This document shows positions 12,176-22,214 of a stretch of 64,000 nucleotides of DNA, piece after piece (the stretch's first letter is position 1; each line of letters begins with the position of its first letter). The notes under the pieces were generated by a model. That model was not told the DNA's origin. It saw nothing but the letters and a program-made list of their open reading frames with translations, and did not search any database. Source of the DNA: Symbiodinium natans (lineage: Eukaryota; Sar; Dinophyceae; Suessiales; Symbiodiniaceae); assembly GCA_905221605.1 (NCBI GenBank), contig CAJNDS010002674.1, positions 126,001 to 190,000 of the forward strand. Reading direction: 5' to 3'. Made by a program: the position numbers and the translations under genes.

Positions 12176-13564
12176 ATCACCGCCTTCAGCCATTCCCAAG
12201 GCCTGCGAGACGCTACTTTCACGTTGCGCACTGGAGCCCGGATGCCTGCCATTGGCTTTGGCACCTGGCGCCTTTGGGCGAAGGATGCATATCAGCCGGT
12301 TAGGTGGGCCCTGGATGCCGGGTATCGGCACATTGACACTGCAGAAGGGTATGCCAATGAGGCAGAGATTGGACGTGCAATTCTGGACAGCGGCATACGC
12401 CGGGACGAGATCTTTCTGACAACGAAGGCATCCTCAGTTCCCAAGGGCCTTGCTGATATCTCTTATTCTGCAGACATTTTTGCTTTCCAGCTCGGGCAGC
12501 TGGGAACGGACTATGTCGACGTGTACATGATGCACACACCACCGGCAGACCTCCAACAGCTACAAACTCTTTGGAGGATAATGGAGTCATTCTATGAACA
12601 GGGCCGTGCGAGGGCACTTGGCGTTTCCAACTGTGATGTGCGTGAGCTGCAGCACATCCTTGATTTTGCGAAGGTCCCCCCGGCATACGTGCAAAATCTG
12701 TTCAAAATCTACAAGCCCGGCGAGCAGATTCCCGTGGAGGATGTGGTTGCCTTTGCGCACCGGAACCAGGTAGCTGTTATGGGATACTCGGTTCAAACGG
12801 AATGGCCGCACATCATGCCGCCGCTGCAAGATCCGCACGTTCTTACGATTGCCAGTCACGTGGGCCGGACACCTTCTCAGGTCCTGCATCGTTGGGCGCT
12901 TCAGCGTGGGGTCGGCGTCATCCCAAAATCTGCGACGCGTGAACGAATCTCGGAAAACTCCCGGCTCCTGGATTTCCAGCCGCCAAGCTGGATCCATATA
13001 CGTAGTTCTCAACTCAACGGGGTGATGCACCCTGTCGTTTCATTTTGTTCCCGCGGCAGGCATGACCTACAACTGCTGCGTAGCTCTTCCATCCGGTGAA
13101 GTATAACCGCTTCTACTAAAGAATGCTAAAGTGCCGGAAATAGATTCGGCACTTCGGACATTCTAAGGCTGACAGGCGAAGTGATGCGACTGCTTGATGG
13201 GTTGGCAACATTGTCGGAGTCTGGTGCGGCTGAAATCAAGCCCGCGCAGGAGGACGGGCATTCGTGCGGACTCGTGTGGACAGCACTAGGTCTAAGTGGT
13301 AGATGTGTGATCACATGTTGTCCTGATGTGGTGCATATGACACTCGAAGTTGACTCGAAGCATGTCAATGCATGTCAGCTTGGGGCTTGTTGGATCCCCG
13401 TTTCTTCGACAATTCAAATTGGCCCCTCAGAGGAAGCCAGTGCGATTCCTGCTAAAAACCCGAGACCCAAACCAGCGCTCTGGGTCCCAAACACTGGATG
13501 TTATCTATACTTGATCTTGACAACGCGCAATAACCAGTGGGCGAGATTGGCTCTTTCACTGTAG
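12176..13564 (+). CDS. Aldo-keto reductase (two exons resolved)
   Basis: NADPH-dependent aldo-keto reductase (AKR superfamily), a cytosolic TIM-barrel enzyme reducing aldehydes or ketones; the substrate is unknown. The first visible exon runs from just after an in-frame stop at 12173-12175 to 13001. It shows the usual strand start (LRTGARMPAIGFGTW) and HIDTAEGYANE with the catalytic Asp and Tyr. It also shows the catalytic Lys in EIFLTTK, the His in VDVYMMHTP, the GVSNCDVREL loop, and the C-terminal cofactor segment VGVIPKSATRERISEN. All four tetrad residues are present. A GT-AG intron at 13002-13175 joins in phase to an exon reading EVMRLLDGLATLSES, the usual AKR C-terminal helix. The N-terminal border is a splice acceptor near 12196 or 12200, so a short upstream exon with the ATG is missing. 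The 3' end beyond about 13260 is uncertain; the frame stays open to 13564. Confidence 0.85.
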
Positions 13565-14837
13565 GTTTGAATCCTTGAGCTTTGGATTGAAAGTGCCATA
13601 CCAGCTTAGGCTTTGCAGTTTGCTTGTGGTACTCAATGACTGCGGCAAGCTTGTTGCAGGATGTATTTGGTCTTGCCAGGGTCTCCAATGCTCCTCAGCT
13701 TCGCAAATTTCACGCTTGAGCTTGCGCTGGCCAGTTCTGCACGCCATGATTGAATCATGACTGGGTTCCTGGACGACCTGACTCATAGAATCCTTTGGTC
13801 TGAGGGAGACTATGGAAAGCCGACACCTGGGAACTCCGGGCCAGGGCCTTGGTGCTGGGCTCCCATTTGTTGCTTTTGTTGGTGCATTTTGCAAGGTCTA
13901 CTCACAGGCTCGAAGATCCTCGCGACAAGGGTTTCCCGTATGTAGCAATCAGCTTGGCGCCCGGCATCGGGCGTGAGAGGATTTAGGGACCGGGATGCAA
14001 GCATTAGCTCAGGAGACCACTTGCTCGGCGCACCTGTGGACTTGGGTCCCGAGATGTGCCGGCAGGCTGGGACGGCTACGAAATGCTACGAACGAAGCGA
14101 AGCCACACGAAACCACAAAATTCGTCAACTGAATCGGCAGAGCTAAAGCATGCTGAACGAACGTTCCTTACACCCTCAAGTCATCTTTAGTCACTTGCGC
14201 TTGGCTGTCTCTTGACTGAGTCTGCAGGCTTGCCTTGACAACGTTCGCTGCGCAGCCTGGGAAGTCTGTGCGCCGCTGAGCCCTGAGGCGCGAATAGCCC
14301 AGGCTAAGGCGGCCCAGAGAACTTGCCCGAGTCGGAAACCCAAGGAGACCGAGGCAGAAAAAACAAAGCATGAAGTAAACTTACCCGACCTGTCCATGAT
14401 TGTCCATGTTGTTTTGGCGAGGCTGGCTGCGGCGGCTGCTACTTGATAGGTCAGGTCGAGTTGCTGTCGCCACCCATGAGAATACCTGGATGGTATGCCC
14501 CCGACTCATTTTGTGAAACTTGTGCTGGGGGCGAGGTTTGCTGGCGGATTTGCTTCGCAAGCCAACAGTTGTGTATTAGTCCAACAAGTCACTTGCATGG
14601 TTCTGTGGACATTTCCGGATGGAAGTGCCTTCAGATGATTGGTCACGTCTTCGGTGAGGTAGCTCCATGTGGCCCCATGTGGCTCCATAGCTCCATGTGC
14701 ATGTGGCTCCATGTGCTGAGTCCCTGGTTCATGTTGGCCTGCTGCGGGTGGGAGTTCGTGTAATTGGTATCGCGCTATGCTTGCAAAGGGGGTGTACTAT
14801 GCCATGGTGATTTTGAGAAGGGGGCCATAAGCACCTG
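13565..14837. other. No supported gene
   Basis: Open frames here are short and mutually overlapping. A small repeat of GGCTCCATGTG-like units lies at about 14660-14716. Nothing matches a known family. Confidence 0.4.
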
Positions 14838-14854
14838 GCCATTTTTGGCTCAAG
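14838..14854 (+). other. Possible spliced-leader relic
   Basis: The bases GCCATTTTTGGCTCAAG match the 3' part of the conserved dinoflagellate trans-spliced leader (ending AGCCATTTTGGCTCAAG) except for one extra T and one upstream substitution. Relic leaders in genomic DNA are known in dinoflagellates and are explained by reintegration of trans-spliced mRNA. Downstream, on the same strand, are two near-copies of ATGGATCTTCTCAGT at 14887 and 14903, the second followed by a GTAAGT donor-like site. This could be the start of a retroposed gene or of an intergenic remnant. The match length is modest, so coincidence cannot be excluded. Confidence 0.5.
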
Positions 14855-15812
14855 ATTGGCGCCCTTCCCCAAATTCCTGCCAAAAAATGGATCTTCTCAG
14901 TCATGGATCTTCTCAGTGATGTAAGTGATAGCACTGGTTCAAACTTCAGCGGACGAGGAGTCCGCGACGGGTTGACCGCTTCCGCCTCGCCCATCAGCAG
15001 CTGCTCCTCATTGACCTGTTCCGTCATCCCACAACCTCTTCGCTTCCTTCTCTCGTGCTGGCTCGGCCAGTCGTCTTGACTCTCTGGCTGCTCCCCAGCC
15101 CCGGCTCCGAAGCTGAGATTCTCGTTGCTCGTGGACCTATCGCTGTCCCTGCCGGAAATTCCCGACTCTGCCGCCTCCCCGCCCTTGTGTCGCGGGTTGA
15201 TTCGGACCTGACGGTTGGCCAGTTGCAGTTACAAGCCTTCTGGTGTAAAGTCGTATCTCGGGCGCGTGCACACTGGGGATTCGCGAGTTCCAAGATTGGT
15301 CAGAACCCACTTGCACCCCCAAGCAGAAATCTCATTCACGCTGACAAAAATGTGCTCCCCTCCCAGGCGTGCGGTGACAAGTGCGTATTTTGCATGTGTG
15401 TCGAGAGCATACGCGTGCGGCGCGTGCACATTGGGGGAAAGGCTTCAACCTATGTCTCTGTGATGCGACTTTACGCGGGGTGATGTGACTTCGCTCGCAG
15501 CCGCGTGTCACTGGGGAGATGTGACTTCACACGCGAAGATGTGAGTTAACCTACCCGCTGGTAGCTTCCCGTGCCGCTGTGCACTCACCAAGGTTGCTTA
15601 ATGTTGCTTACAACTGGCAGTCCATCCCCTCCGGCATGTGCGAAGGTTTGGACGGTTCCGCTGCCGATCTCCCACGCGTACGTCTCCAAACTTTTCGCAG
15701 ATGTTGATGACCTAATTTTCATTCTTAATTCGAGCACTCTGCCGACCGCCGGATGCAGGGCCGCGGATGCCCAGTTCACCTGTGCTGGTTTGCCGTTGTT
15801 GCAAGGGATAAG
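14855..15812. other. No supported gene; short GATGTGACTTC repeats
   Basis: Frames up to 142 codons are open on the plus strand (about 15055-15483), but minus-strand frames overlap them and no motif is visible. A motif GATGTGACTTC recurs three times at about 15482-15545. The region leads directly into the left repeat array. Confidence 0.4.
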
Positions 15813-15840
15813 GGGTTCCGGGCAACCCCGCGCAACGAAA

Positions 15841-16205
15841 AGGGTAAAACGGTAAAAACGAAATTTCGAAATTTACGCTTTTACGCTTCTACGCTGGACG
15901 CGCGTGGCGGAAAACTGAGGATCCAGGAAGCGCAGACGGTAAAACGGTAAAAACGAAATTTCGAAATTTACGCTTTTACGCTTGTACGCTTGTACGCTGG
16001 ACCCGCGCGGCCGAAAACTGAGGATGCAGGAAGCGCAGGCGGTAAAACGGTAAAAACGAAATTTCGAAATTTACGCTTTTACGCTTTTACGCTTTTATGC
16101 TGGACGCGCGCGGCGGAAATCTGAGGCCGCCGCAAGCGCAGACGGTAAAAGTGTAAAAACGAAATTTCGAAATTTACGCTTTTACGCTTTTACGCTGGAT
16201 GCGCG
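15841..16205. repeat. Left array of palindrome-centred repeats (4 units)
   Basis: Four units of about 95-105 bp. Each has GGTAAAACGGTAAAAACG, the palindromic centre AAATTTCGAAATTT, one to three copies of ACGCTTTT, then a GC-rich spacer (CGCGCGGCGGAAAACTGAGGA followed by a GCAGGAAGCGCAGAC-like stretch). The segment from GTAAAA to TTTTAC is an imperfect palindrome of about 33 bp and would fold into a hairpin or bind a dimeric protein. The same unit recurs at 32.5-32.97 kb in the same orientation. Confidence 0.95.
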
Positions 16206-16380
16206 CGGCCCCAGGTTTGGAAAATTTCTCTCTGCGCTTTATGTGTTTTCATGTCTGTGCGTAGGACGCGCTCAGTTGATATCGGAGGATGTAGGAACCG
16301 ACCTGGTTTCGGATCTGAGGGCCCTCCGTAATCTGCTCCAACATCTTGCCGGATCCTGCAACCCTTGGCCTCCCAACTGT

Positions 16381-17175
16381 CAGGGTTTAGGGTTTAGGGT
16401 TTAGGGTCAAGGGTCAAGGGCTAAGGGCTAAGGGCTAAGGGCTAAGGGCTAAGGGCTAAGGGCTAAGGGTTAAGGGTTAGGGGCTAAGGGCTAAGGGCTA
16501 AGGGCTTAGGGTTTAGGGTTTAGGGTCTATAGGGTTTAGGGTTCAGGGTTCAGGGTTTAGAGTTTATAGGGTTTAGGGTTCAGGTTCTGGGGTTTAGGGT
16601 TTAGGGCGTGGGGTGTGGGGTGTATTGTCTAGGGTTTAGGGCCTAGGGTTTAGAGTTTAGGGGACATGGAAGACATCCCAGGGGCCGACTTAGACCGTAA
16701 GTAGCAGGTGTGAGCCGAGCAGAGCCTACCCCGGGGGGTGGGCCTTATTCTGAGACACCTTCAAGAAGGGCAAGGGTTTAGGGTTTAGGGTTTAGGGTTT
16801 AGGGTTTAGGGTTTAGGGTTTAGGGCTTAGGGCTTAGGGCTTAGGGCTTAGGGCTTAGGGTTTAGGGTTTAGGTTTAGGGTTCAGGGTTTACGTTTGAGA
16901 GAGCATGAAGCCCTAAACCCCACACCAGGAAGCTCCACTTGCAACGACCCCAAACCCTAAACCCTAAACCCTAAACTCTAAGGCCTAAACCCTGAACCCT
17001 TAAAGGATAGGGTGTGGGGTGTAGGCTTGCCTAAACCCCGAAGACAGGAACTCGGCATCTTAGTAGCCTTAGTACTTGCTTGAGGGTTCATGGGTAGTTG
17101 GGTTGCAAGTACCCTAACCTTAAACCCCAAACCCTATACAGCCTAAATCCAAAACCTGAAACTCTAAACCGAAGA
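16381..17175. repeat. Interstitial telomere-type repeats, TTTAGGG then CCCTAAA
   Basis: From 16381 to about 16895 the plus strand carries long runs of TTTAGGG with variants GGGCTAA, GGGTCAA and GGGCTTA. A unique stretch at about 16668-16770 interrupts them. From about 16909 the orientation flips to CCCTAAA, continuing with decay to about 17170. Plant-type TTTAGGG is the telomere repeat reported for dinoflagellates. The order (TTTAGGG)n then (CCCTAAA)n is the arrangement expected where two chromosome ends are joined. Degenerate GGGTTTAGG-like sequence continues beyond 17300. Confidence 0.92.
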
Positions 17176-18675
17176 TGTAAACCATATTAGAAAGTATACC
17201 AGATAAAGAATTTCCCCAGTCGAGTGCCGAGATGCGAGGCCTGAGTGGGTAAGGGGCTAGGGTTTATAGGGCTTAGGGTGTAGATTCCCGTGCGCTGCGG
17301 GCGCCAGGCGGGGACCTCCCGGTTTTGTTTGGGCTGTAGGGGTATAGGGTTCCGTGTTTAGGATTTAGGGTTGAGGGTTGAGATACGGGTCAAGGGTCTT
17401 TGGGGTGAAAGGTTCGCGGTTTAGGGTTGAAAGTTTCAGGTGTTGGAGGCTTAAGAGGTTTATGTTTAATAGGCTTTCGAAGTTTCGGGGCTGCAGGGGT
17501 TTTCGGGGCTACAGGGGTTTAGGGGATGTGGGGTTTAGTGGCTTTTGGGGCTTAAAGGCTTTGGAGGCTATAGGTCTTCGTGGCTAAAATGGCCTTGCAG
17601 GGTTTTGAAATTAAACCCTTAGACGCGAAAACCCCGAAAGCCCTAGAATCGTAATTCCTGACACGCCTAAACCCTGAACCCGTAAAAGGGAGAACCCTAA
17701 CTCCCTAAGACCCCGTCGAACCCATCTCAGGTGGCTCTGGGCCCTTAGCAAGCTCGCTGAGGGCCCGAATCACGCCATCATCGCACAATCGCAGTCGAGC
17801 AGAGGCCTGCGATGTTTGGAGGCTGAACGTCAGGGCTTTCGAGGGGCTTCAGCAAGTATAGCTGACGACACGCGCGAGGCATTCGGACTGCCCTTAGGGT
17901 ACTCTGCAAATCCGAAACTTCAAGGTATTAACCTGAAATCCTACGTCCCACGCCCTCCACGTGTGCCCTCCACATCTGCCCTCCACCTGCGCAAGCTCCG
18001 CCAAGGCCGGTCCAGTTAGTGCTGGGCCAGCTGCGAGACTGTGTCCCGGAGCCTATGGCCAATCAAGGATTTTGGGTCTGTTGCAAATTGCGGCTGAGGA
18101 TGTAGGATTCGAGATCTGAACAATTTTGGACACATTGCAAACCGATTAGCTTAGACAAGGACCCTCAGTAGGAAACCACGCAACCCGATTCCCCCTCCTC
18201 GGTTTCCCCGTGGAGAGCTCCACAACACGCGGCCGGGTGGCGTGTAAAACTTGAAGCCTTGCAGGGAAACACCGAAGTTACAACAAATACGTTTGGGTAA
18301 GCCAAACCCGTTTGTTTTGCTGAAAAAAACAGAGACGCGACCAAGTCGCAATCAACACCCTGATTGGACAGTATCTTTCAGAAGCTGACCATTCCCATCT
18401 AGAGAAACTGGAAGAAGTCATAAGAAACACATCCCTGCCCTTGGAACCGCTGCTGCAAGCATAGGTGTCATGAGGAGTGAGTTTGGCTCTGGTGGGCTGC
18501 GCGTGGGCTGCGCAAGGCCGCGGGATGTGCGCGTGAGCAGGCAGATCGCCTGCTTACACGCTGGCCTCGAGCCACTAGAGGGGGTTAGCAACAACAGCGA
18601 CTTGTCCATTGTGAGCGCTCAATGCTGGGGCCCGGCTTGAATTGTAGAACATCCGGAAACCTGGGTAGTGGGTAG
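17176..18675. other. Degenerate telomere-like spacer, no supported gene
   Basis: Contains scattered decayed TTTAGGG and CCCTAAA motifs to about 17700, then unique sequence. Open frames are under 70 codons and have no recognisable content. It is the 3' spacer of gene C on the minus strand. Confidence 0.5.
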
Positions 18676-20124
18676 TCAGTAGGTAAGGCGCCGAGAGGAA
18701 TGACAGGCACGGTTCCCAGGAATCTTTGCTGCAAGGCGAGCCATGGCGCTGACACGATACAGATACGTCGTGCTGCTGTCTTGCGATGTAGTGGTGAGAC
18801 GAAGCCTTTTGCATCTGTGGTCAAGGACAGCGTCTTCTCCTGCAAGCTCTGCCACAAAATGACCTATCCGATGCTGGCTGCACTTGACTGCCAAAACCTC
18901 CCCCTGCTTGTAGTTGTTGTTGTCCGTAAGTATTTGTCGCAAGGGCGAGGATCCATGCGTATGTCCCACAGCGACGAGGAAGGTGCGCGCAGTGGCGTAG
19001 CGACATCCTGCATACAGCACAGCACTGTGGCAGAAGTCCACATCCAAGTCAGGCAGGTTTTGAAGCCGTTTCGCAATCAAGATGGACCATTTGCTCTTCT
19101 TGGCTGTGATGGGCTCGGTCCTGTGCTTGCCAAGCGTGGAGCCCGACATGAGACAGCGGAGCAAGCGCAGGGTCATGCAAGCAGACGCCGAGACGTCCCA
19201 CCAATCCACGCGGAAACGCAAGTGCGGCTGCACCTGCTGCGCAACAGCAGTCCATGTTGGCAGGCCAGTGATGCTCAGGAAAAAGTCTGAGCTTTTGCCG
19301 TTACTTTTTGCCGTCTCCACTGGCGGCAACATGATGCCAGCCAGGTGGCAGTATTGATTGAAATGTAGGGACACAAAAGGGCCACGTAAGAGGGCGCAAT
19401 TGCTGCTGTCAACAATAAACATGGTAGAACCCAGGTCGAGCATCGCATCGTAGCAGCAGGTGTCTAGTAGAAACGGAACCAAAACAGCATCAATCAGCGC
19501 CCCCAGGGTTGTTAGTTTCTGCTCAGATGTATGCGCTTGACGCTGGTGCTGGAGACCTGGATAGACAGAGCCATGCTTTCCTACGAAATAGGAGTACAGC
19601 CCGCCGACTGTATCCAGGGACAAAGCGGTTCCTCTTTCGCAAAAGTATTGCAGCATACGCTCTGACCTTGGGATGAGGATGAGAGCCGCGCAGACAAAGA
19701 GCTGACGCTTGTCATTTTGCGTGGACTTGGGGGCATTCTCTATGAACCTGCAGAAGTCACGTGCAAAGGCATCCCCCGTATGCTTTGTAGGTGCGTGGCA
19801 TCTGACTGCTGCGAGCATCGTTTTGAGGCTCCACTCATCGTTGTAACATGGATGCCGGCGATTATGCAGGTGGTGCATCCAAGCGGGCGGCTGCGAGGGT
19901 GCAGGGTCATTCCGAAATGTCATCCAGACCGTGAGCAGCGCCACTGGCAGGGACATGTTTGCCGGGAACTGTATGGAAGTGTACAGGACCAAGAGAGCCA
20001 ACAAGAAGCTCTGGGGCTTGTCCGGGCTGCCTCCGGCTAGGAGGGCTCGAAGTCCCAGCACCGTATCCTCTGGCGCCGTTGCGCGGATGCGCGCAGAAAG
20101 CAGGTCCCGGATGTCGGCCGACAT
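18676..20124 (-). CDS. Gene C: unrecognised 482-residue protein in the candidate element
   Basis: A single uninterrupted minus-strand frame from ATG at 20124 (MSADIRDLLSARI) to a stop at 18676. It is far longer than chance and has no equally long competitor. I do not recognise a family. Visible features are: hydrophobic helices near residues 40-70 (SFLLALLVLYTSIQF, SLPVALLTVWMTF); a His/Cys-containing middle (HHLHNRRHPCYND); the segment DAMLDLGSTMFIVDSS; several Cys residues around DWWDVSASACMTLRLLRCLM; and a basic C-terminal cluster HRCKRLRL. The base composition and lack of introns resemble genes A and B and differ from the exon-poor flanks. The true N-terminus may lie in an upstream exon (20390-20435). 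A role in the mobile element is inferred from position only. Confidence 0.7.
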   Translation of the reverse strand: MSADIRDLLSARIRATAPEDTVLGLRALLAGGSPDKPQSFLLALLVLYTSIQFPANMSLPVALLTVWMTFRNDPAPSQPPAWMHHLHNRRHPCYNDEWSLKTMLAAVRCHAPTKHTGDAFARDFCRFIENAPKSTQNDKRQLFVCAALILIPRSERMLQYFCERGTALSLDTVGGLYSYFVGKHGSVYPGLQHQRQAHTSEQKLTTLGALIDAVLVPFLLDTCCYDAMLDLGSTMFIVDSSNCALLRGPFVSLHFNQYCHLAGIMLPPVETAKSNGKSSDFFLSITGLPTWTAVAQQVQPHLRFRVDWWDVSASACMTLRLLRCLMSGSTLGKHRTEPITAKKSKWSILIAKRLQNLPDLDVDFCHSAVLYAGCRYATARTFLVAVGHTHGSSPLRQILTDNNNYKQGEVLAVKCSQHRIGHFVAELAGEDAVLDHRCKRLRLTTTSQDSSTTYLYRVSAMARLAAKIPGNRACHSSRRLTY

Positions 20125-20219
20125 GGCTGGGACACATGGACAGCAATGCCTCAGTCAGTACTCCAAGATCTTGCGAAAGGAAGGGCACGGCGTGAAAGAA
20201 AGCAGAACCGTGTCTGTCT

Positions 20220-20246
20220 GCACACACACACACACACACACACACC
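20220..20246. repeat. CA/TG dinucleotide microsatellite
   Basis: An uninterrupted (AC)n run of about 26 bases in the 5' region of gene C, between the ATG of the long frame and a possible upstream coding exon. It is probably intronic if that exon is real. Confidence 0.9.
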
Positions 20247-20369
20247 GTTAAGAGTCCTTCTTGCCGGAACGCGGAGGAAAAGGATAAGGAATGTGTGGAA
20301 CGAGGACGGCTTTGGCAGGTACAGAAGTATAGTACTAATTTTGTTCCCTGCACGAAAACATCGCAAAAC

Positions 20370-20435
20370 ACATGAGCGTCTTGATTTGAAGACTGAGGTG
20401 TCGTCTTCAGAACTACTGGAGCTCATGTTCCGCAA
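20370..20435 (-). CDS. Possible first exon of gene C
   Basis: On the minus strand an ATG at 20435 opens MRNMSSSSSEDDTSVFKSRR, an acidic and serine-rich start that looks like a real N-terminus rather than noise. It would need an intron covering the CA microsatellite to reach the long frame that starts at 20124. The splice sites are not resolved, and it could equally be 5' untranslated sequence. Confidence 0.3.
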
Positions 20436-20439
20436 GCAA

Positions 20440-22214
20440 GCATCAGCATCCTGAGGTCATACCGCGTCAGCTAAGGAAAGGAAGACCTAGCGCTGCACTT
20501 GCGCTACGCCAGCACCTTCATATATACGGCGAAGACATAAACGAGCAAGAGCGGAGCTTCTTTTTTTTACACACATACACTTTTTGACCGAGCAGATTGT
20601 TACAACACCCCTGGTTCGACAACCCGGTTCAGAAGCTAAACTGAAAACCCTAAGCTAAACCCTCAACCCTAAACCCTGAACCGTGGACCCTTGAGGGCCT
20701 TCTTTTGCGGTGGCCGGCTCGGCAGTAGTTGCAATCTGGACGGCAGTGCTTTCCTCCCAGGTGCAGATGCGTTGTCACGCAACACCGGAATCAAATGTGC
20801 CCCGTGTTTCTCCCGTTTTTGAGGCTTCAAGGGTTGAGCAAATGAGCCCGAAACCATCTACCCTAAATTCTAGACGTCTTGATAAAGAAGAAAAGATGAC
20901 AGGTTACACTGAAGGCGCTGGACGAGGCGCATCCCAGCTGGCCCTTAAAACTCTGAAAGTGTCCCCGGATGTGATCTTCCTCATGAGGATTATAACAAAC
21001 ACTGCAAAATAAGGCCTAAACCCCAAACCAGGACGTGCATGGCTGACCCCGAAGTACTCCGCCCAAATCCTAAACCCTAGCCCGCCTAACCCCCTTGCTT
21101 ATTGGGTTTAGAGTCCGGGCTTTGGGTTTGAATGCGGCTTTCGGGAATTAATACGCTCCAGCCCTCCCTACCCCACCCCCTCCCCCCCCCTACCCCCCCC
21201 GCCCCCCCCATAGGCGACGTATGCATTGCTAGGGTTTAGGGCTGAGGGTCATTGAAACTCCCTTGTATACGGAGCCATAGGGCGGAGGGACCCCGCTGAC
21301 AGCCACAAACGTACAGATATGTATAAATAAGTATACGGATACATTCTAAACTCTAAACCCTAGACCCTAAACCCTAATCCCTAAACCGAAAACCTAAATC
21401 CTTGACCTTAAGCCCTAAACTCTAAACAGCCAAACCGTTCCCTATCCTCCAGCGGCAAGAAACTTCGCAGGGTCGACGCGGCGATCCAGCTGCACAGTCC
21501 GTCCTGGCTGGATCCGACCGGGGTTCTCGGGAAAGTTTTGTTTAGAAGATGGCCGCACGTGATTCAGATACGAAGTAAAGTCTGAGATTGTTAACTCTGC
21601 GCAGAAGTCGCTTTTGTTTTGCCAGCATCGACTTCGTTGTCCTCCCAGCGTACTGGAACGATTCCCCACGTCTCAGCACGCTGAAACACATATCCGTCAT
21701 ACGTAGCAGCTGTGGATGGCTGCAGGTTTGCCTGCGGCGCATGCGCAGGCTATTCCCAAGACCCGCGTGCCCTGGTTGGTATAGGGTGAGATTAGGGTCT
21801 ACATCAAGCAGGTTGAAGCAGTCGTATGGCATACGACTGGCTTTTGGTCTGGATGGGGTGCCGGGTCCAAGACCTACCTCCTTGTTGGCAGGGGTACATT
21901 TGTGGTTTCCCTTAGGGTTTTGGCAGTCACTATAGGGTGTCATTTGGGGTTACATCAGGCATGTGGAAGCGGAGTCGTATGGCACATACTGGTTTCTGGT
22001 TCGGATTGCGTCCAGGGTCCTATGTCCTAAGCCCGGGACCAAAAACTACCACCGATCCTCCAAGCTTGGTGCTCCTGCGACACTGCCCTTTTCCCTCTGC
22101 TGTATGCTGAGACAAGAGAAGGCACGGGCGCCTGAGCTCTGCATGCTGGGGACCCTCTTGTCACAGGTCCTCGGGCAAGGTCAGGGCATTCTGTCTGGGC
22201 CTGGGGGCTTGTAG
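20440..22214. other. Intergenic spacer with decayed telomere-like motifs
   Basis: No gene is supported. CCCTAAA-like motifs occur at about 20643-20683, 21005-21085 and 21345-21425, with a TTTAGGG at 21233. A C-rich tract lies at 21170-21210. The right part (21708-21930) is a copy of a sequence also found at 29955-30060. It separates gene B from gene C on the minus strand. Confidence 0.6.
21708..21930. repeat. Dispersed repeat, copy 1
   Basis: Begins CAGCTGTGGATGGCTGCAGG, runs through TTGCCTGCGGCGCAT, and ends near ACATTTGTGGTTTCCCTTAG. The two ends match the sequence at 29955-30060, with a longer middle here. The middle contains AGTCGTATGGCATACGACT (about 21830), the same 19-bp palindrome that drives the tandem array at 25-27 kb. 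This links three parts of the candidate element by shared repeat sequence. Confidence 0.75.

Noticed and set aside
15841-16205. CRISPR-like array (regularly spaced palindromic repeats)
   Set aside because: The spacing sequence is also repeated rather than unique, the setting is eukaryotic, and no cas genes are present. The same applies to the array at 32.5 kb.
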